Shown here: positions 44,269 through 53,098 of the stretch, in pieces
Position numbering within the stretch: position 1 is the stretch's first letter
Layout of the letters: every line of letters starts with the position of its first letter
Source of the DNA: Micromonospora coriariae
GTDB lineage: Bacteria; Actinomycetota; Actinomycetes; Mycobacteriales; Micromonosporaceae
Assembly: GCF_900091455.1 (NCBI RefSeq)
Contig: NZ_LT607412.1
Location: 186,001-250,000 of the forward strand
DNA length: 64,000 nt
Direction: 5' to 3'
Position numbers and translations under genes: made by a program
Notes under the pieces: generated by a model
The model's database searches: none
What the model was told of the DNA's origin: nothing
What the model saw: the letters and a program-made list of their open reading frames with translations, nothing else

Positions 44269-45324
44269 TCATCGGCCGGGCGACGGAGCCTGCCGGCAGA
44301 GCCGGCGGTACTCGGCGGTCACCACGGCGAGCAGGAAGAGGTCCACCGCGAGCGCGGAGAGCGCCCCGAACTGGTTGACGGTGAAACTGAAGATCTGCCC
44401 GAACAGCAGGTCCACCAGGAGCGCGAGCTTGAACAGCCGGAAGGCCCGCACTCGGTCGCGAGGCAGCAGCGACGCCCCACGGATGCTGAGCACCACGGTG
44501 ATCAGCGCCGAGGCCGAGATCCCGAGCACCGCGCGCCATTCCCGCTGGTCGTCGAGCTGGCCGGTGACCGCGTCCAGAAAGACGTTCCCCACGACCACGA
44601 ACGGCTCGCCGACCAGATAGAGCACCACCAGCGCCACCACCCACCGGTGGGTGGTCACCCAGACCACGGCCCGGCGGGCCCACCTGAGCCACGGCTGCCA
44701 GAACCGGGAGCCGGGTGGCTCGCGTCGAGGCACCGCGTCGAGCAGCCGGGCCACCCCCTCCTCGATGTCCGGACCGCACCCACGGACCAGCCGCGCGACC
44801 GCCGCGCGACGATCATCGGTGAGGCCGGTGCGGAGCCCACCAACCACCCCGTACAGGGCGTTCGCCGTACGCTCGGGGCCGGAGAGCCGGGCCTGCCCCC
44901 GGAGGGCCTGGGTGATCACCACCAGCAGGGCGAAGGCGCTGTAGATGATGCCGGCGGCCGGGGCGTAGAGGTAGTCGGTCCCGGCGGTGACGAACTTGCC
45001 CACCTCGTCGATGAACAGCCCGAACCCGATCCCGCCCAGAACCGCGCCGAGGCTCCGCGCCGCGCTACCGAGGAAGACCAGCGCGACCCCCAGGCCGGCG
45101 GTCATCAGGACACCACCCCAGAGCACGTGCGCGATGTGCAGCCCACCGCCGCCGAGTTGCGGATAGCCGGCCGCCTGGAGAAAGGCGCGGGTGACCAGCA
45201 CCGTGACCACGCCGGAGAGGACGAACGCCTGCAGGTACGTCGGCGCCTCCAGCACCCGGAGCGGCCTCGACCAGCGGGACGGACGGGCGGGCATGGTCCC
45301 GACGCTAGCGGTGCTCTCCGTCAC
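44269..45324 (-). CDS. Integral membrane protein of unknown function
   Basis: 351 aa from ATG 45324. Eight or so hydrophobic helices are visible: four in the first 160 residues (for example VLWGGVLMTAGLGVALVFLG and GGIGFGLFIDEVGKFVTAG), a basic soluble loop (170-225), then four more (WVVALVVLYLVGEPFVVVG onward). The glycine-rich FGLFIDEVGKF motif looks conserved in type, but I know no named family. No signal for export of a separate domain. It ends just before the alcohol dehydrogenase remnant, on the same strand. Confidence 0.8.
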   Translation of the reverse strand: MTESTASVGTMPARPSRWSRPLRVLEAPTYLQAFVLSGVVTVLVTRAFLQAAGYPQLGGGGLHIAHVLWGGVLMTAGLGVALVFLGSAARSLGAVLGGIGFGLFIDEVGKFVTAGTDYLYAPAAGIIYSAFALLVVITQALRGQARLSGPERTANALYGVVGGLRTGLTDDRRAAVARLVRGCGPDIEEGVARLLDAVPRREPPGSRFWQPWLRWARRAVVWVTTHRWVVALVVLYLVGEPFVVVGNVFLDAVTGQLDDQREWRAVLGISASALITVVLSIRGASLLPRDRVRAFRLFKLALLVDLLFGQIFSFTVNQFGALSALAVDLFLLAVVTAEYRRLCRQAPSPGR

Positions 45325-45379
45325 CCCGGGCCGGTTCCGCCGGAGTTGGGAAGGCCGCCGGCCTCGGCACCACTGCCGC

Positions 45380-46283
45380 TAAGAGCTCCTAACTCTTTGA
45401 GTGTTGGAGTCGGCGCCAGCAGATGATGGCGCAGGCGAGGGTGAGGAAGGCTTCGTGGATGTCGTCGCGGATCTCCCACCGCACCCGCAGGCGGCGGAAC
45501 CAGTGCAGCAGGGCGATGGTCTGCTCGACGACCCAGCGTCGGCTGCCGAGTCCTGAGCCGTGCTCGACGCCGCGTCGGGCGATGACGGGTGTGATGCCTC
45601 GGGTTCGTAGCTGGCGGCGGTAGATGTCGTAGTCGTAGCCGCGGTCTGCGTGGATCCGGTCGGGCCGTTGCCGGGGTCTGCCGCGGATGCCCTTGATCGG
45701 CGGGACTTTGTCGAGCAGGGGCATCAGTTGGGTGACGTCATGGCGGTTGCCGCCGGTCAGGCTGACGGCGAGGGGGATGCCGCCCGCGTCGGTGATGACG
45801 TGGTGTTTCGAGCCTGGCTTGCGGCGGTCGACCGGGCTCGGGCCGGTTTTGGGCCGCCCTTGAGCGCCCGGACGTGGGAGCCGTCGATCACCGCCCGGGA
45901 CATGTCCAGCTGCCCGGCGGCCCGGAGTTTGCCCAGGAGCACTTCGTGCAGTTGCTGCCACACGCCGGCGTCGTTCCAGTCCCGCAACCTGCGCCAGCAG
46001 GTCATCCCCGACCCGAAGCCGAGTTCCTGGGGCAGATGCTCCCACGGGATCGCCGTGTAGAGCACGAACAAGATCCCGCACAACACCTTGCGATCATCCA
46101 GCGGCTTACGGCCGGGATAGCGACGCCGACGTGGTGCTCGAGGTGGCAGCAACGGCGCGATCTCTGCCCACAACTCGTCCGAGACGATCCACGGCGGCTG
46201 CTCACCCCTCCTCACGTCCGAGCACTCTAGTCGACCGTCCATCAAGGACGAACGCCCCTAGGTCATTCTGTTAGGAGTTCTTA
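45380..46283 (-). mobile_element. IS5-family insertion sequence, apparently intact
   Basis: 904 bp with 14-bp ends (TAAGAGCTCCTAAC at 45380-45393 and GTTAGGAGTTCTTA at 46270-46283, one mismatch). It carries a two-frame transposase with a frameshift site. It shares its right edge with the next IS, whose end begins in the same TTA. Confidence 0.85.
45389..46245 (-). CDS. IS5-family (IS427-like) transposase, made by -1 frameshifting
   Basis: Two overlapping frames make one DDE transposase. The first (46245 to 45757) has EQPPWIVSDELWAEIAPLLP, GILFVLYTAIPWEHLPQELG and the first catalytic aspartate in AVIDGSHVRA. The second (open from 46081, stop 45389) has SKHHVITDAGGIPLAVSLTG, HADRGYDYDIYR with the second aspartate, and VVEQTIALLHWFRRLR with the glutamate. 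The join is at the slippery heptamer C-CCA-AAA (forward 45847-45853), which fits the -1 frameshift rule. No disabling lesion is seen. The start may be the GTG near 46215 rather than 46245, matching the neighbour's MRRGEQPPW. Confidence 0.85.
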
Positions 46284-47175
46284 GAGGTCCTAACAAAGTC
46301 GGACGACATGCCGGTACGTGATGATGCAGGTGGCGAGGGTGAGGAAGGCTTCGTGGATGTCGTCGCGGCGTTCCCAGCGGATGCGTAGGCGCTTCATGCC
46401 GTGGTACCAGGCGATCGTGCGCTCGACGACCCATCTGATGGTGCCCAGTCCGGAGCCGTGGGGCTGGCCGCGGCGGGCGATCCGTGGGCGGATGCCCTTG
46501 CCGCGTACTGCCTTGCGGTACTTGTCGTGGTCGTACGCGCGGTCGGCGAACAACGCGTCGGGGCGCTGGCGTGGGCGGCCGCGCCGACCGCGTACCGGTG
46601 GGATCTTGTCGATCAGCGGGAGCAGTTGGGTGACGTCGTGGCGGTTGCCGCCGGTCAGCGACACGCCAGGGGGATGCCGGCGCCCTCGGTCAGGACGTGG
46701 TGCTTCGAGCCCGGGCGGGCGCGGTCGACCGGGCTCGGGCCGCTTTTGGGCCACGTCTGGCCGCCCGCACGTGCGAGGAGTCGATGACCGCGCGGGACCA
46801 GTCCAACTTCCCGGCGGCCTGCAGCTCGGCCAGCAGCAGCTCGTGCAGTCGCTGCCACACCCCGGCCCGGTTCCACTCCTGCAAGCGCCGCCAGCAGGTC
46901 ATCCCGGATCCGAACCCCAGTTCCTGGGGCAGGAACTCCCACTGGATACCGGTGTGCAACACGAACAGGATCCCGCACAGGACCTTGCGGTCCGGGATCC
47001 GCTTACGCCCTGGATACCGCGGGTTGCGCTCAGGCTTGGGCAGCAACGGCTCGATGCGCTGCCACAGCCCGTCCGGCACGACCCACGGAGGCTGCTCACC
47101 ACGCCTCACGGCCGAACACCGTAGATCACCATCTACAAGGGACGGAAGACTCTAGATCATTTTGTTAGGACCTCT
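46283..47175 (-). mobile_element. IS5-family insertion sequence, defective
   Basis: 893 bp with perfect 15-bp ends (AGAGGTCCTAACAAA at 46283-46297, its complement at 47161-47175). TTA/TAA lies outside each end. It is related to, but distinct from, the adjoining IS at 45380-46283. Confidence 0.85.
46290..47109 (-). pseudogene. IS5-family transposase with a one-base deletion
   Basis: The first frame (47109 to 46690) reads MRRGEQPPWVVPDGLWQRIE, QELGFGSGMTCWRRLQEWNR and AVIDSSHVRA. The same CCCAAAA slippery site (forward 46744-46750) leads to the second frame, SKHHVLTEGAGIPLA, which then runs to a stop. Restoring one base near 46664 rejoins it to VSLTGGNRHDVTQLLPLIDK, ADRAYDHDKY and VVERTIAWYHGMKRLR. 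The DDE residues are all present, so only this lesion disables it. Confidence 0.85.
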
Positions 47176-47177
47176 AA

Positions 47178-47295
47178 GGAGGGTCGGGGTTCGGGGCGGA
47201 GCCCCGAGGTCTTCATGGTCTGCAACTCATAAGCGCGGCCGGCCGGAGGTCGCCAGCAGACCGGGGCCGGGCCGGCGCGGCCAGCTTGCGGACCG
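47178..47295. repeat. Dispersed GC-rich repeat, copy 2
   Basis: Directly after the defective IS. It matches 35420-35545 at the start (GAGGGTCGGGGTTCGGGG), in the CCCCGA hairpin, in the middle (AGGTCGCCAGCAG) and at the end. It contains no credible gene. Confidence 0.6.
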
Positions 47296-47310
47296 CCTGA
47301 TGCTCTTGGT

Positions 47311-47943
47311 TCAAGTCAGAATCATCAACGTCAGCTGAATGTTCACGAATCCGTTGAGGGCCAGCGCCACCAGCATCGAGAGAATCAGGATGGCTGTACC
47401 CCTGCGTCCCTCGCCGGCCATGGGCTTGAGAACCGCACCGACCAACGACCACCCCACGAACCCGACGAAGCCAAGCAGAACCATCATGACGACGCCCACG
47501 TCCCCCAGCAGTTTCGGGTCGAAGTAGTCATGGTGGACTGCTGACCGAACCAACCACTCGCCGGCAAGTACACCAATGAGCAATACTGTCGCAACATTGC
47601 CCAGTCCGAGGCCCACCCCGCCCCACAGCGCGCCACGGATCTTGCCCGAGTGTTCCTCTCGCTTCATTAACGCCATTCGAAAATGCCAGCCAACCGGCAC
47701 GAATGCACCAAACACCATCGCGATCACCTGACCAACAGACTGACCCGACGTGTAGACCAGGCCGGTAGCGAAGCGCTCCACCTCTCGTACCTGACCGGCG
47801 CCCTGTGGATCCGCGTTGACAAAATCGGCAAGTCCGGCGTTGAACCGCGCAGCAACGACCGTTGTCAGGATCACGGCGGCGGCCGCGAGCCACCAACCCG
47901 CTGTAAAGCCATGCTGCCCGCCCTCAGCGGAGTCGCAAGCCAT
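47311..47943 (-). CDS. Multi-pass membrane protein of unknown function
   Basis: 210 aa from ATG 47943 (MACDSAEGG). Five hydrophobic helices: WWLAAAAVILTTVVAARFNA, SVGQVIAMVFGAFVPVGWHF, GVGLGLGNVATVLLIGVLAG, GVVMMVLLGFVGFVGWSLVG and ILILSMLVALALNGFVNI. A charged cytoplasmic loop (MALMKREEHSGKIRGAL) follows helix 2. I know no family. Its place inside the element, between the IS pair and the replication initiator, makes it a possible element gene. Confidence 0.7.
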   Translation of the reverse strand: MACDSAEGGQHGFTAGWWLAAAAVILTTVVAARFNAGLADFVNADPQGAGQVREVERFATGLVYTSGQSVGQVIAMVFGAFVPVGWHFRMALMKREEHSGKIRGALWGGVGLGLGNVATVLLIGVLAGEWLVRSAVHHDYFDPKLLGDVGVVMMVLLGFVGFVGWSLVGAVLKPMAGEGRRGTAILILSMLVALALNGFVNIQLTLMILT

Positions 47944-48533
47944 CCGCCGATTATGGAGGACCGGCCGCAGGGGCACAGATTCCACCGCTGACAAACCTGC
48001 TCGACCTCGGACTGCTTCAGCCAACAACCTGACGACCCGCTGCCACCCCGTGTGCCGTCGACCCGCCCTCCTGGGGAGCGGGCCGCCGCCCGGCCCGCCC
48101 CGACGGGCGGACCGTGACGGCTCGTACGGGCGCTGGCGGGTCGGGCGGCGGTCTGCTCGGCTCGCCCGGGTCGATGGCAGGCGGGATGGCCTACCGCAAC
48201 CACCCACGGCCCGGCACTCGCCGACGCAGCCCCGGCCATCCTGGAGCCGGAGCGCTCCGCCGGAGGTGCTCTAACCGCAACCCCGCGAGTGGCGGCAGCT
48301 CGCCGACGCGGACGGCGTGCACTTCTCCACGCCGCGCGGGTCCTGGCCGCGCGGCCCGGCCGGCTGCCGGCCCACCATCTCCCCGGTCAAGCTCCTGTCG
48401 TCCTGCGGCGGCCCTCTGGGCTTCCCCTGCCTCCGCGCCAGCCGCCGGGCGTGTTGCGTGGCCGGAGCGGAGCGGCAGCGGAGTGCAAGCCGCGCGCCCT
48501 GGCGGCCGCGCGTGCGGCCCGTCAAGGGCCGCC

Positions 48534-49400
48534 TTGAACGCCGACACCATCCCCGTCTACGACTACACCGCCGAAGGCTCCGCCTTCGCACGCGCCACCC
48601 AACCCGACTACTTCGGGTGGCTGGAGCACGTTCGCGCCGCAGCTGGCTGCACACGTCCCATCCGCCTCGCCGGCCAACTCCTCACCGTCGAACAGGGCAC
48701 CGGCCGCGTCCTCGACGCCCGGCACACCGACGCGATGCCCAACGCCGCGATCTACACCGCCTGCGGCAACCGACGCGCTACCGTCTGCCCCGCCTGCGCC
48801 CACACCTACCAACGCGACGCCTACCAACTCCTCCGAGCCGGCCTCATCGGCGGCAAAGGCGTCCCCGAGACGGTCGCTCGGCACCCGGCGGTGTTCGCCA
48901 CCTTCACCGCCCCCTCCTTCGGCACCGTGCACACCCGGACGGTCAAGCGACACACCTGCGGCAACCGCCGCCGCTGCGACTGCCGGGCCGATCCATGTCA
49001 CGCCCGCCGCGACACCGGCCTCTGCCCCCACGGCCGGCCGGCGGTCTGCGGGGCACGCCATGAGTCCGGGGACCAGGTGCTCGGGCAGCCGTTGTGCCTG
49101 AACTGCTACGACCACACCCACCAGGTCGTGTGGAACCTGTTCTCCGGGGAGTTGTGGCACCGCACCAAGCAAGCTGCGGAACGCCACCTCGCCAAGGTTG
49201 CCCGCCGCCGGGGCATCCCCCGCGTCCACGTCCTCACCGCCTCCGGCAACATCCGCAAGGTTCCGCCGGTTCGGCTGTCGCACGGCAAGGTGGCCGAGTT
49301 TCAGGCACGAGGGGCGGTGTACTTCCACGCCCTGGTGCGCCTCGACGGCGTCCACAAAGCCGGGACACGCCGGAAGCCGCACGGCAATGACCTGGCTTGA
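48534..49400 (+). CDS. repSA: RepSA-type replication initiator, C-terminally truncated
   Basis: 288 aa from TTG 48534. The pattern of pSAM2/AICE replication initiators is clear: PDYFGWLEHVRAAAGCTRPI, then the cysteine-rich CGNRRATVCPACAHTYQRDA, YQLLRAGLIGGKGVPETVAR and HPAVFATFTAPSFGTVHTR. Further zinc-type cysteines (CDCRADPC, CLNCYDH) and YFHALVRLDGVHKAG follow. Family members are about 450 or more residues, so the last third is missing after a frame loss at 49400. It would nick and replicate the excised element as a rolling circle. The 600 bases before it (47944-48533) have no gene. Confidence 0.82.
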   Translation: MNADTIPVYDYTAEGSAFARATQPDYFGWLEHVRAAAGCTRPIRLAGQLLTVEQGTGRVLDARHTDAMPNAAIYTACGNRRATVCPACAHTYQRDAYQLLRAGLIGGKGVPETVARHPAVFATFTAPSFGTVHTRTVKRHTCGNRRRCDCRADPCHARRDTGLCPHGRPAVCGARHESGDQVLGQPLCLNCYDHTHQVVWNLFSGELWHRTKQAAERHLAKVARRRGIPRVHVLTASGNIRKVPPVRLSHGKVAEFQARGAVYFHALVRLDGVHKAGTRRKPHGNDLA

Positions 49401-49579
49401 GCTGCGCCGCGATGCTGACCGGAACGTCCAGGAGCTGACCGCCGCTGACCCTCGACGCCCGTGCAATCGGGCACGCAAGGGGCACGGGCCAACTGGGGCA
49501 CCGGGTAGGTTGCCGTTGGCGAAGATCCGACGAAGCCCGGCGAGGCTGGTTGGCAGGGTTTAGCTGCGGAGAGGATGAC

Positions 49580-49975
49580 ATGACGACGCAGCGGACGGTG
49601 TTAGTCATTCCGGGCAGCGGTGGCTGCTGGCACGTTCCCCACCAGTTGTTCGCCGCTGATGCGGCACGGATGCGCGGCGCGCAGATGCACTACGTGTCAT
49701 GGACCGGCGAGGTGCCACCAGAGCCGGAGGCGCGGGGACCGTGGGCAGTGGAGCAGATAACGGCGGCCCTTCGTGGATTACCCAAGCCGTTGATCATCGC
49801 CTACTCCGAAGCCATTTTGAAGCACAACGCGGCCTACCCGACCTTCGGTCGGCACGCAGGTGCAGGTGCTGCCGACCACGCGTGCGCGACGGCCGCACAG
49901 CACCACGTTTATCAGGTACGCGAGCCCGGCACGCGGACGGTCCGCACGGTCTGGCCACGACTGCGCGGCTGGTAG
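49580..49975 (+). pseudogene. Small alpha/beta-hydrolase-like protein, frameshifted
   Basis: ATG 49580 after GGAGAGG begins MTTQRTVLVIPGSGGCWHVP, then AVEQITAALRGLPKPLIIA, which looks like the first strand and oxyanion loop of an alpha/beta hydrolase. Where the nucleophile elbow should appear (IIAKSLG-type) the sequence reads IIAYSEAILKHN and no frame continues the fold to 49975. It is most likely a broken gene. Confidence 0.45.
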
Positions 49976-50019
49976 CGCCGGCCACCGGGGCACCAAGCCG
50001 GGGTCGAGGACAGCACCGC

Positions 50020-50814
50020 TCAGGCCTCCCCCATCGTGCCGATCCTCGACTCGACAGCGTCGCCCGGCGTACGCCCGACGGCGTACCGAAACGCGTTGAC
50101 GAGGCGGTAGCCCCCGGGCGGGGTCCGGAACCGTCGGGCGGCGGCGATCACCGTGGGTGCCGCGGTAGCCATGGTGGCTGGATCTTCGCCCAACAGCACG
50201 CCCCGGACGAGCGCGTCGTCATCGGGTGCGTGCCAAGGGACCTCGACAAGCCCCGCGGACACGACGTCGAGACCCCCGGCGCCGAGCAACTCGCCGAGAC
50301 CACCGGGTTGCCATAGTCCGCCGATGGGTCGCGGCTGCTCGCCGGCGGCGTACGCGACGGCGTCCTCGATCGTGTTCAGGTCGTTGCGGGCGGCCTCGGC
50401 CCAGTTGGAGATCGCGACGAGGCCGCCGGGCGCCGCGACGCGGACGAACTCGGTGAGGGCGTCAAGGATGTCGTCGGCAAATTGCAGGGCGTTGAACGAC
50501 GTCACCAGGTCGAACTCCCCGTCCGGCCAGGGAAGCTGCTCAGCACGGCCGAGCCGGATGTCGGCCCCGGTCGCCCGGGCGCGGGCGACCTCGACCATGC
50601 CGGGCGCCGGGTCAACGCCCGCCGTCGAGGCGCCGAGCCGGTCGAGGTACGCGAGGAGTTCGCCGCTGCCGCACCCCACGTCGAGCACGCGCGAGCCCGG
50701 GCCGATCCCGCTCGCCTGGACCACGGCACTCCAGGCGGGCTCGGGGAACCCGCCCCAGAACTCGGCCCAGCCTGCGGCGACGGCGGACCAGCAGTCCAGA
50801 TCCGCTCCGTCCAT
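50020..50814 (-). CDS. SAM-dependent methyltransferase (class I)
   Basis: 264 aa from ATG 50814. Motif I is VLDVGCGSGELLAYLDRLG (residues 42-60), with the acidic post-I end AGVDPAPGMVEVARARA. Motif II/III is GEFDLVTSFNALQFADD followed by VRVAAPGGLVAISNWAE. This is a UbiE/methyltransferase-11 type. The C-terminal 100 residues are a helical substrate cap. No neighbour hints at the substrate. It lies inside the element and appears intact, so it may be cargo. Confidence 0.87.
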   Translation of the reverse strand: MDGADLDCWSAVAAGWAEFWGGFPEPAWSAVVQASGIGPGSRVLDVGCGSGELLAYLDRLGASTAGVDPAPGMVEVARARATGADIRLGRAEQLPWPDGEFDLVTSFNALQFADDILDALTEFVRVAAPGGLVAISNWAEAARNDLNTIEDAVAYAAGEQPRPIGGLWQPGGLGELLGAGGLDVVSAGLVEVPWHAPDDDALVRGVLLGEDPATMATAAPTVIAAARRFRTPPGGYRLVNAFRYAVGRTPGDAVESRIGTMGEA

Positions 50815-51004
50815 CTCGCTCCTCCATGAATTGACCGGGCCCGTCCGGGCGATGTGTCAGCCAGAGTTCAAGCCCTGGCCCGTCTCCCGCGCCGCCCCTT
50901 CGACGCCGGCCAGGTGAGAACCGCGGCTCAGCCGCCCAGCAAGATCGTCCCGCACGACCCACCGGTAGTAGTCGTCCCGATGACCTCGGTACGACCAGCC
51001 AGGA

Positions 51005-51038
51005 GCGTGTTCCCGGTCGGGTTCGACCGGGAACACGC
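51005..51038. terminator. Perfect 15-bp hairpin, 4-base loop
   Basis: GCGTGTTCCCGGTCG and its exact complement enclose GGTT. It lies in a gene-free stretch (50815-51250) upstream of the methyltransferase. It may be the terminator of a deleted gene. Confidence 0.65.
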
Positions 51039-51249
51039 CACATGGCTGGTCGGTTCAACCACCAAACCTCAGGTAGGCGTTCATGTCCGAGCGATTGGCA
51101 ACGGGCTAACCGCCCATGATCACAAAGCCCGATCCTGGTTCTCGCACGATATTACCGACAGGCCGAGTTGGTGATGGTCACATTCGTCAGCGTTGCGCTA
51201 CCGTGAGCGCCATTCATGGCTAATATGCCGGCGCCCCTATTGGGCTTGT

Positions 51250-51906
51250 CGAAGGCCGCGGGCATCCCGTCGGCCGACCGACTGTCACCGCACTCGGCAC
51301 CAACGACGGGGGCGACATCAACGCCACGCAGATCGGCATCGATCTGAGCCACCGGATCGCACCGGACGAATTGAGCCCGAACGACGTCGACTACGCGATT
51401 CGGGCCAAGTTGCTGGATCTGTATCTGACACCTGGCGCCGTCCAGGTGAAACTCCGGAAGTGATCAGGACCGCCCGCTGGGTTATCGTGGCGGTGACCGC
51501 GGTATTCGCTGTCACCGCCACCGCCTGGTTCCCCGCGCGACGACGAGCCGGCCGACGACCGGCCGGTGTTCGACCTCGGCCGGCTGGTCCTGACCGACCC
51601 GCCGGCCGGGGTCGTGGGCGATCCGGCCTGCGGGAGCGCCGAACGCACCTGGAGCGACCCGGCCACCGCCGTGCCGAACCTCCGGCGGTGGTCGGCCCAG
51701 GGCCGGGAGCCGGAACTCACGCAACGCGTCGACCGGCACCGCAGCGCGGCGGAGGCGGAACAGAGCCGCCGATCGAGGACCTGGCGGAGCAGATCGCGCG
51801 GCAGCTCGGCAGAGAAGCGGTGATCGCCGACTCCCGGCTGCCGCTGTCCGCATCCGCGTCCGCCGTCTCCTGCGCCGGCACCGACCGGGCCGGCTGCAAG
51901 ATCTAG
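51250..51906 (+). pseudogene. Gene scraps, plus strand
   Basis: Several broken readings in different frames. GTNDGGDINATQIGIDLSHR and VDYAIRAKLLDLYLTPGAVQ end at a stop at 51463. A membrane start IRTARWVIVAVTAVFAVTAT follows at once, and then FDLGRLVLTDPPAGVVGDPA. The last piece, EPPIEDLAEQIARQLGREAV then SASAVSC, ends at 51904. I see at least one short unknown protein followed by one broken membrane-anchored protein. Families are unknown. Confidence 0.4.
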
Positions 51907-51908
51907 GT

Positions 51909-52469
51909 CGCCTCTACGCCGTCTGCCTGCTGTCGCCGATGGGTCTCCGGCCGACCGAGGTGTGCGGGCTGCGCTGGTCCGATGTCGACTTCGAGGCCGG
52001 CACGATCGCGGCCGGGGAGAACAACCGGACGCTCGTCGACGGTGAAATCGAGAGATGGAAGCCAAATCGGCGGCCGGCAAAGGCGACCTGCCGATGCCCG
52101 CGACGGTAACGAAGGCGCTCAAGGCGTTCCACACCCTCCAGAAGAAGGAACGTCTGAAGGCCGGCAACGCCTACGTCGACAGCGGCTACGTCCTGATCAA
52201 CGAACTCGGCCAACCGCAGCGCACCGACTGGCTCCGCCGCCGGGTGTACGAGCTGATGACCAAGGTCGAAGTCCGCAAGGTCCGGCCGTACGACTCGCGG
52301 CACGCCTGCCTGGCCTCCCTCGCCGGCGCCGGAGTGCCCAACGTCGTGCTGGCGGCCTGGGCCGGCCACGCCGACGGCGGCACACTCGCCAAACGGGGTG
52401 TACGTCCACCCCGACAGCAGCCACCTGAAAGTGGCGGCCGAGCACCTCGAATCAGGCCTGTTCGGGTGA
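51909..52469 (+). pseudogene. int: Tyrosine recombinase (integrase), two frameshifts
   Basis: The catalytic domain is readable with two frame changes. It begins LYAVCLLSPMGLRPTEVCGL with the first catalytic Arg, then LPMPATVTKALKAFHTLQKK, then VRKVRPYDSRHACLASLAGA with the second Arg box and WAGHADGG. After the second shift near 52400, VYVHPDSSHLKVAAEHLESG includes the nucleophile Tyr. The N-terminal arm-binding and core-binding domains are missing. It points at the right att-like repeat 115 bases away. Confidence 0.82.
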
Positions 52470-52534
52470 CTCCCACACCCGAGAATTCAGCAATGCGGGC
52501 GTACGTGAGCATTTGTGAGACGGAACAGCAAGAA

Positions 52535-52564
52535 GGCCTCGACTCACCGAAGTGAATCAAGGCC
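52535..52564. terminator. Hairpin after the right integrase
   Basis: A 13-bp stem (GGCCTCGACTCAC / GTGAATCAAGGCC, two G-U pairs) closed by a CGAA tetraloop lies between the integrase stop and the att-like repeat, mirroring the left end. Confidence 0.7.
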
Positions 52565-52583
52565 CAGCCCTGCCGAAACTCTG

Positions 52584-52617
52584 TCGGGACGGCCGGATTC
52601 GAACCGACGACCCCTTG
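52584..52617 (-). repeat. att-like site, right copy (tRNA-Pro 3' half)
   Basis: Identical to 43261-43294. Here the similarity to tRNA-Pro runs further, into an anticodon-loop-like CTGGGGG and its 3' stem TCAAG. The 5' stem and D-arm are absent, so it is a recombination site rather than a tRNA gene. Confidence 0.85.
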
Positions 52618-52924
52618 ACCCCCAGTAGTTGACGGCCTCAGCGACGTGCTCAAGCACGTTCTCCCAGGTCGACCACCAGCTTACTCAGCCAAGTAAAGGA
52701 GTCCATTGCCGCCGGCCCCGAGCCAAGGCGATCCAGTGAAAGTTTGTGTCGGTGGGGCCAGCCGAACCATACGCACACATGCCTACTGGACGGCCTGGAT
52801 CGAACGCCCGGCGTCCTGACCCGGGCCTGGCCCTCGGTCTACAGCACTCACCTCGGGTACCGGATGGTGCATTTCGCGGTGGTGGCGTTTCGTCGTCATC
52901 GGCTGCACGCCGCGGTCGGTACCC

Positions 52925-53019
52925 CGCAACAACGTCTCCGACATCTTCGCCAAGCTGCGAGTGGCCGACGCGCGGCGGCCATCGTGCGCGCCCGAGACGC
53001 CGGCCTGGGCTGCCCGTGA
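52925..53019 (+). pseudogene. LuxR-type response regulator, C-terminal scrap
   Basis: The plus strand reads NNVSDIFAKLRVAD and, after a small frame change, AAIVRARDAGLG then a stop. This is the last two helices of a LuxR/NarL helix-turn-helix (NHVSNIFAKL type). The receiver and the rest are missing. Confidence 0.5.
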
Positions 53020-53098
53020 AACCTCGGGTCCGGTGGGAGGTGGGAGGCCCATCGGACCCGAAGCGGCGCACCCGCCGAGGGCGCCCCGGCGGCGTGGA

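Larger units (their letters stand above)
43069..52617. mobile_element. Decayed integrative element (pSAM2/AICE-like)
   Basis: The region runs from an integrase 3' end through a RepSA-type initiator to a second integrase, with perfect 34-bp att-like repeats of a tRNA-Pro 3' half at 43261-43294 and 52584-52617. A site-specific recombinase, a rolling-circle-type initiator and tRNA attachment are the hallmarks of actinobacterial integrative and conjugative elements. No TraB/FtsK-like transfer gene, excisionase or spread gene is seen. Both integrases are broken and two IS elements have inserted, so it cannot move on its own. Confidence 0.7.

Noticed and set aside
48114-48533. An N-terminal extension of the replication initiator
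   Set aside because: The in-frame upstream region is Pro/Arg/Ser noise; family resemblance starts just after the TTG at 48534.
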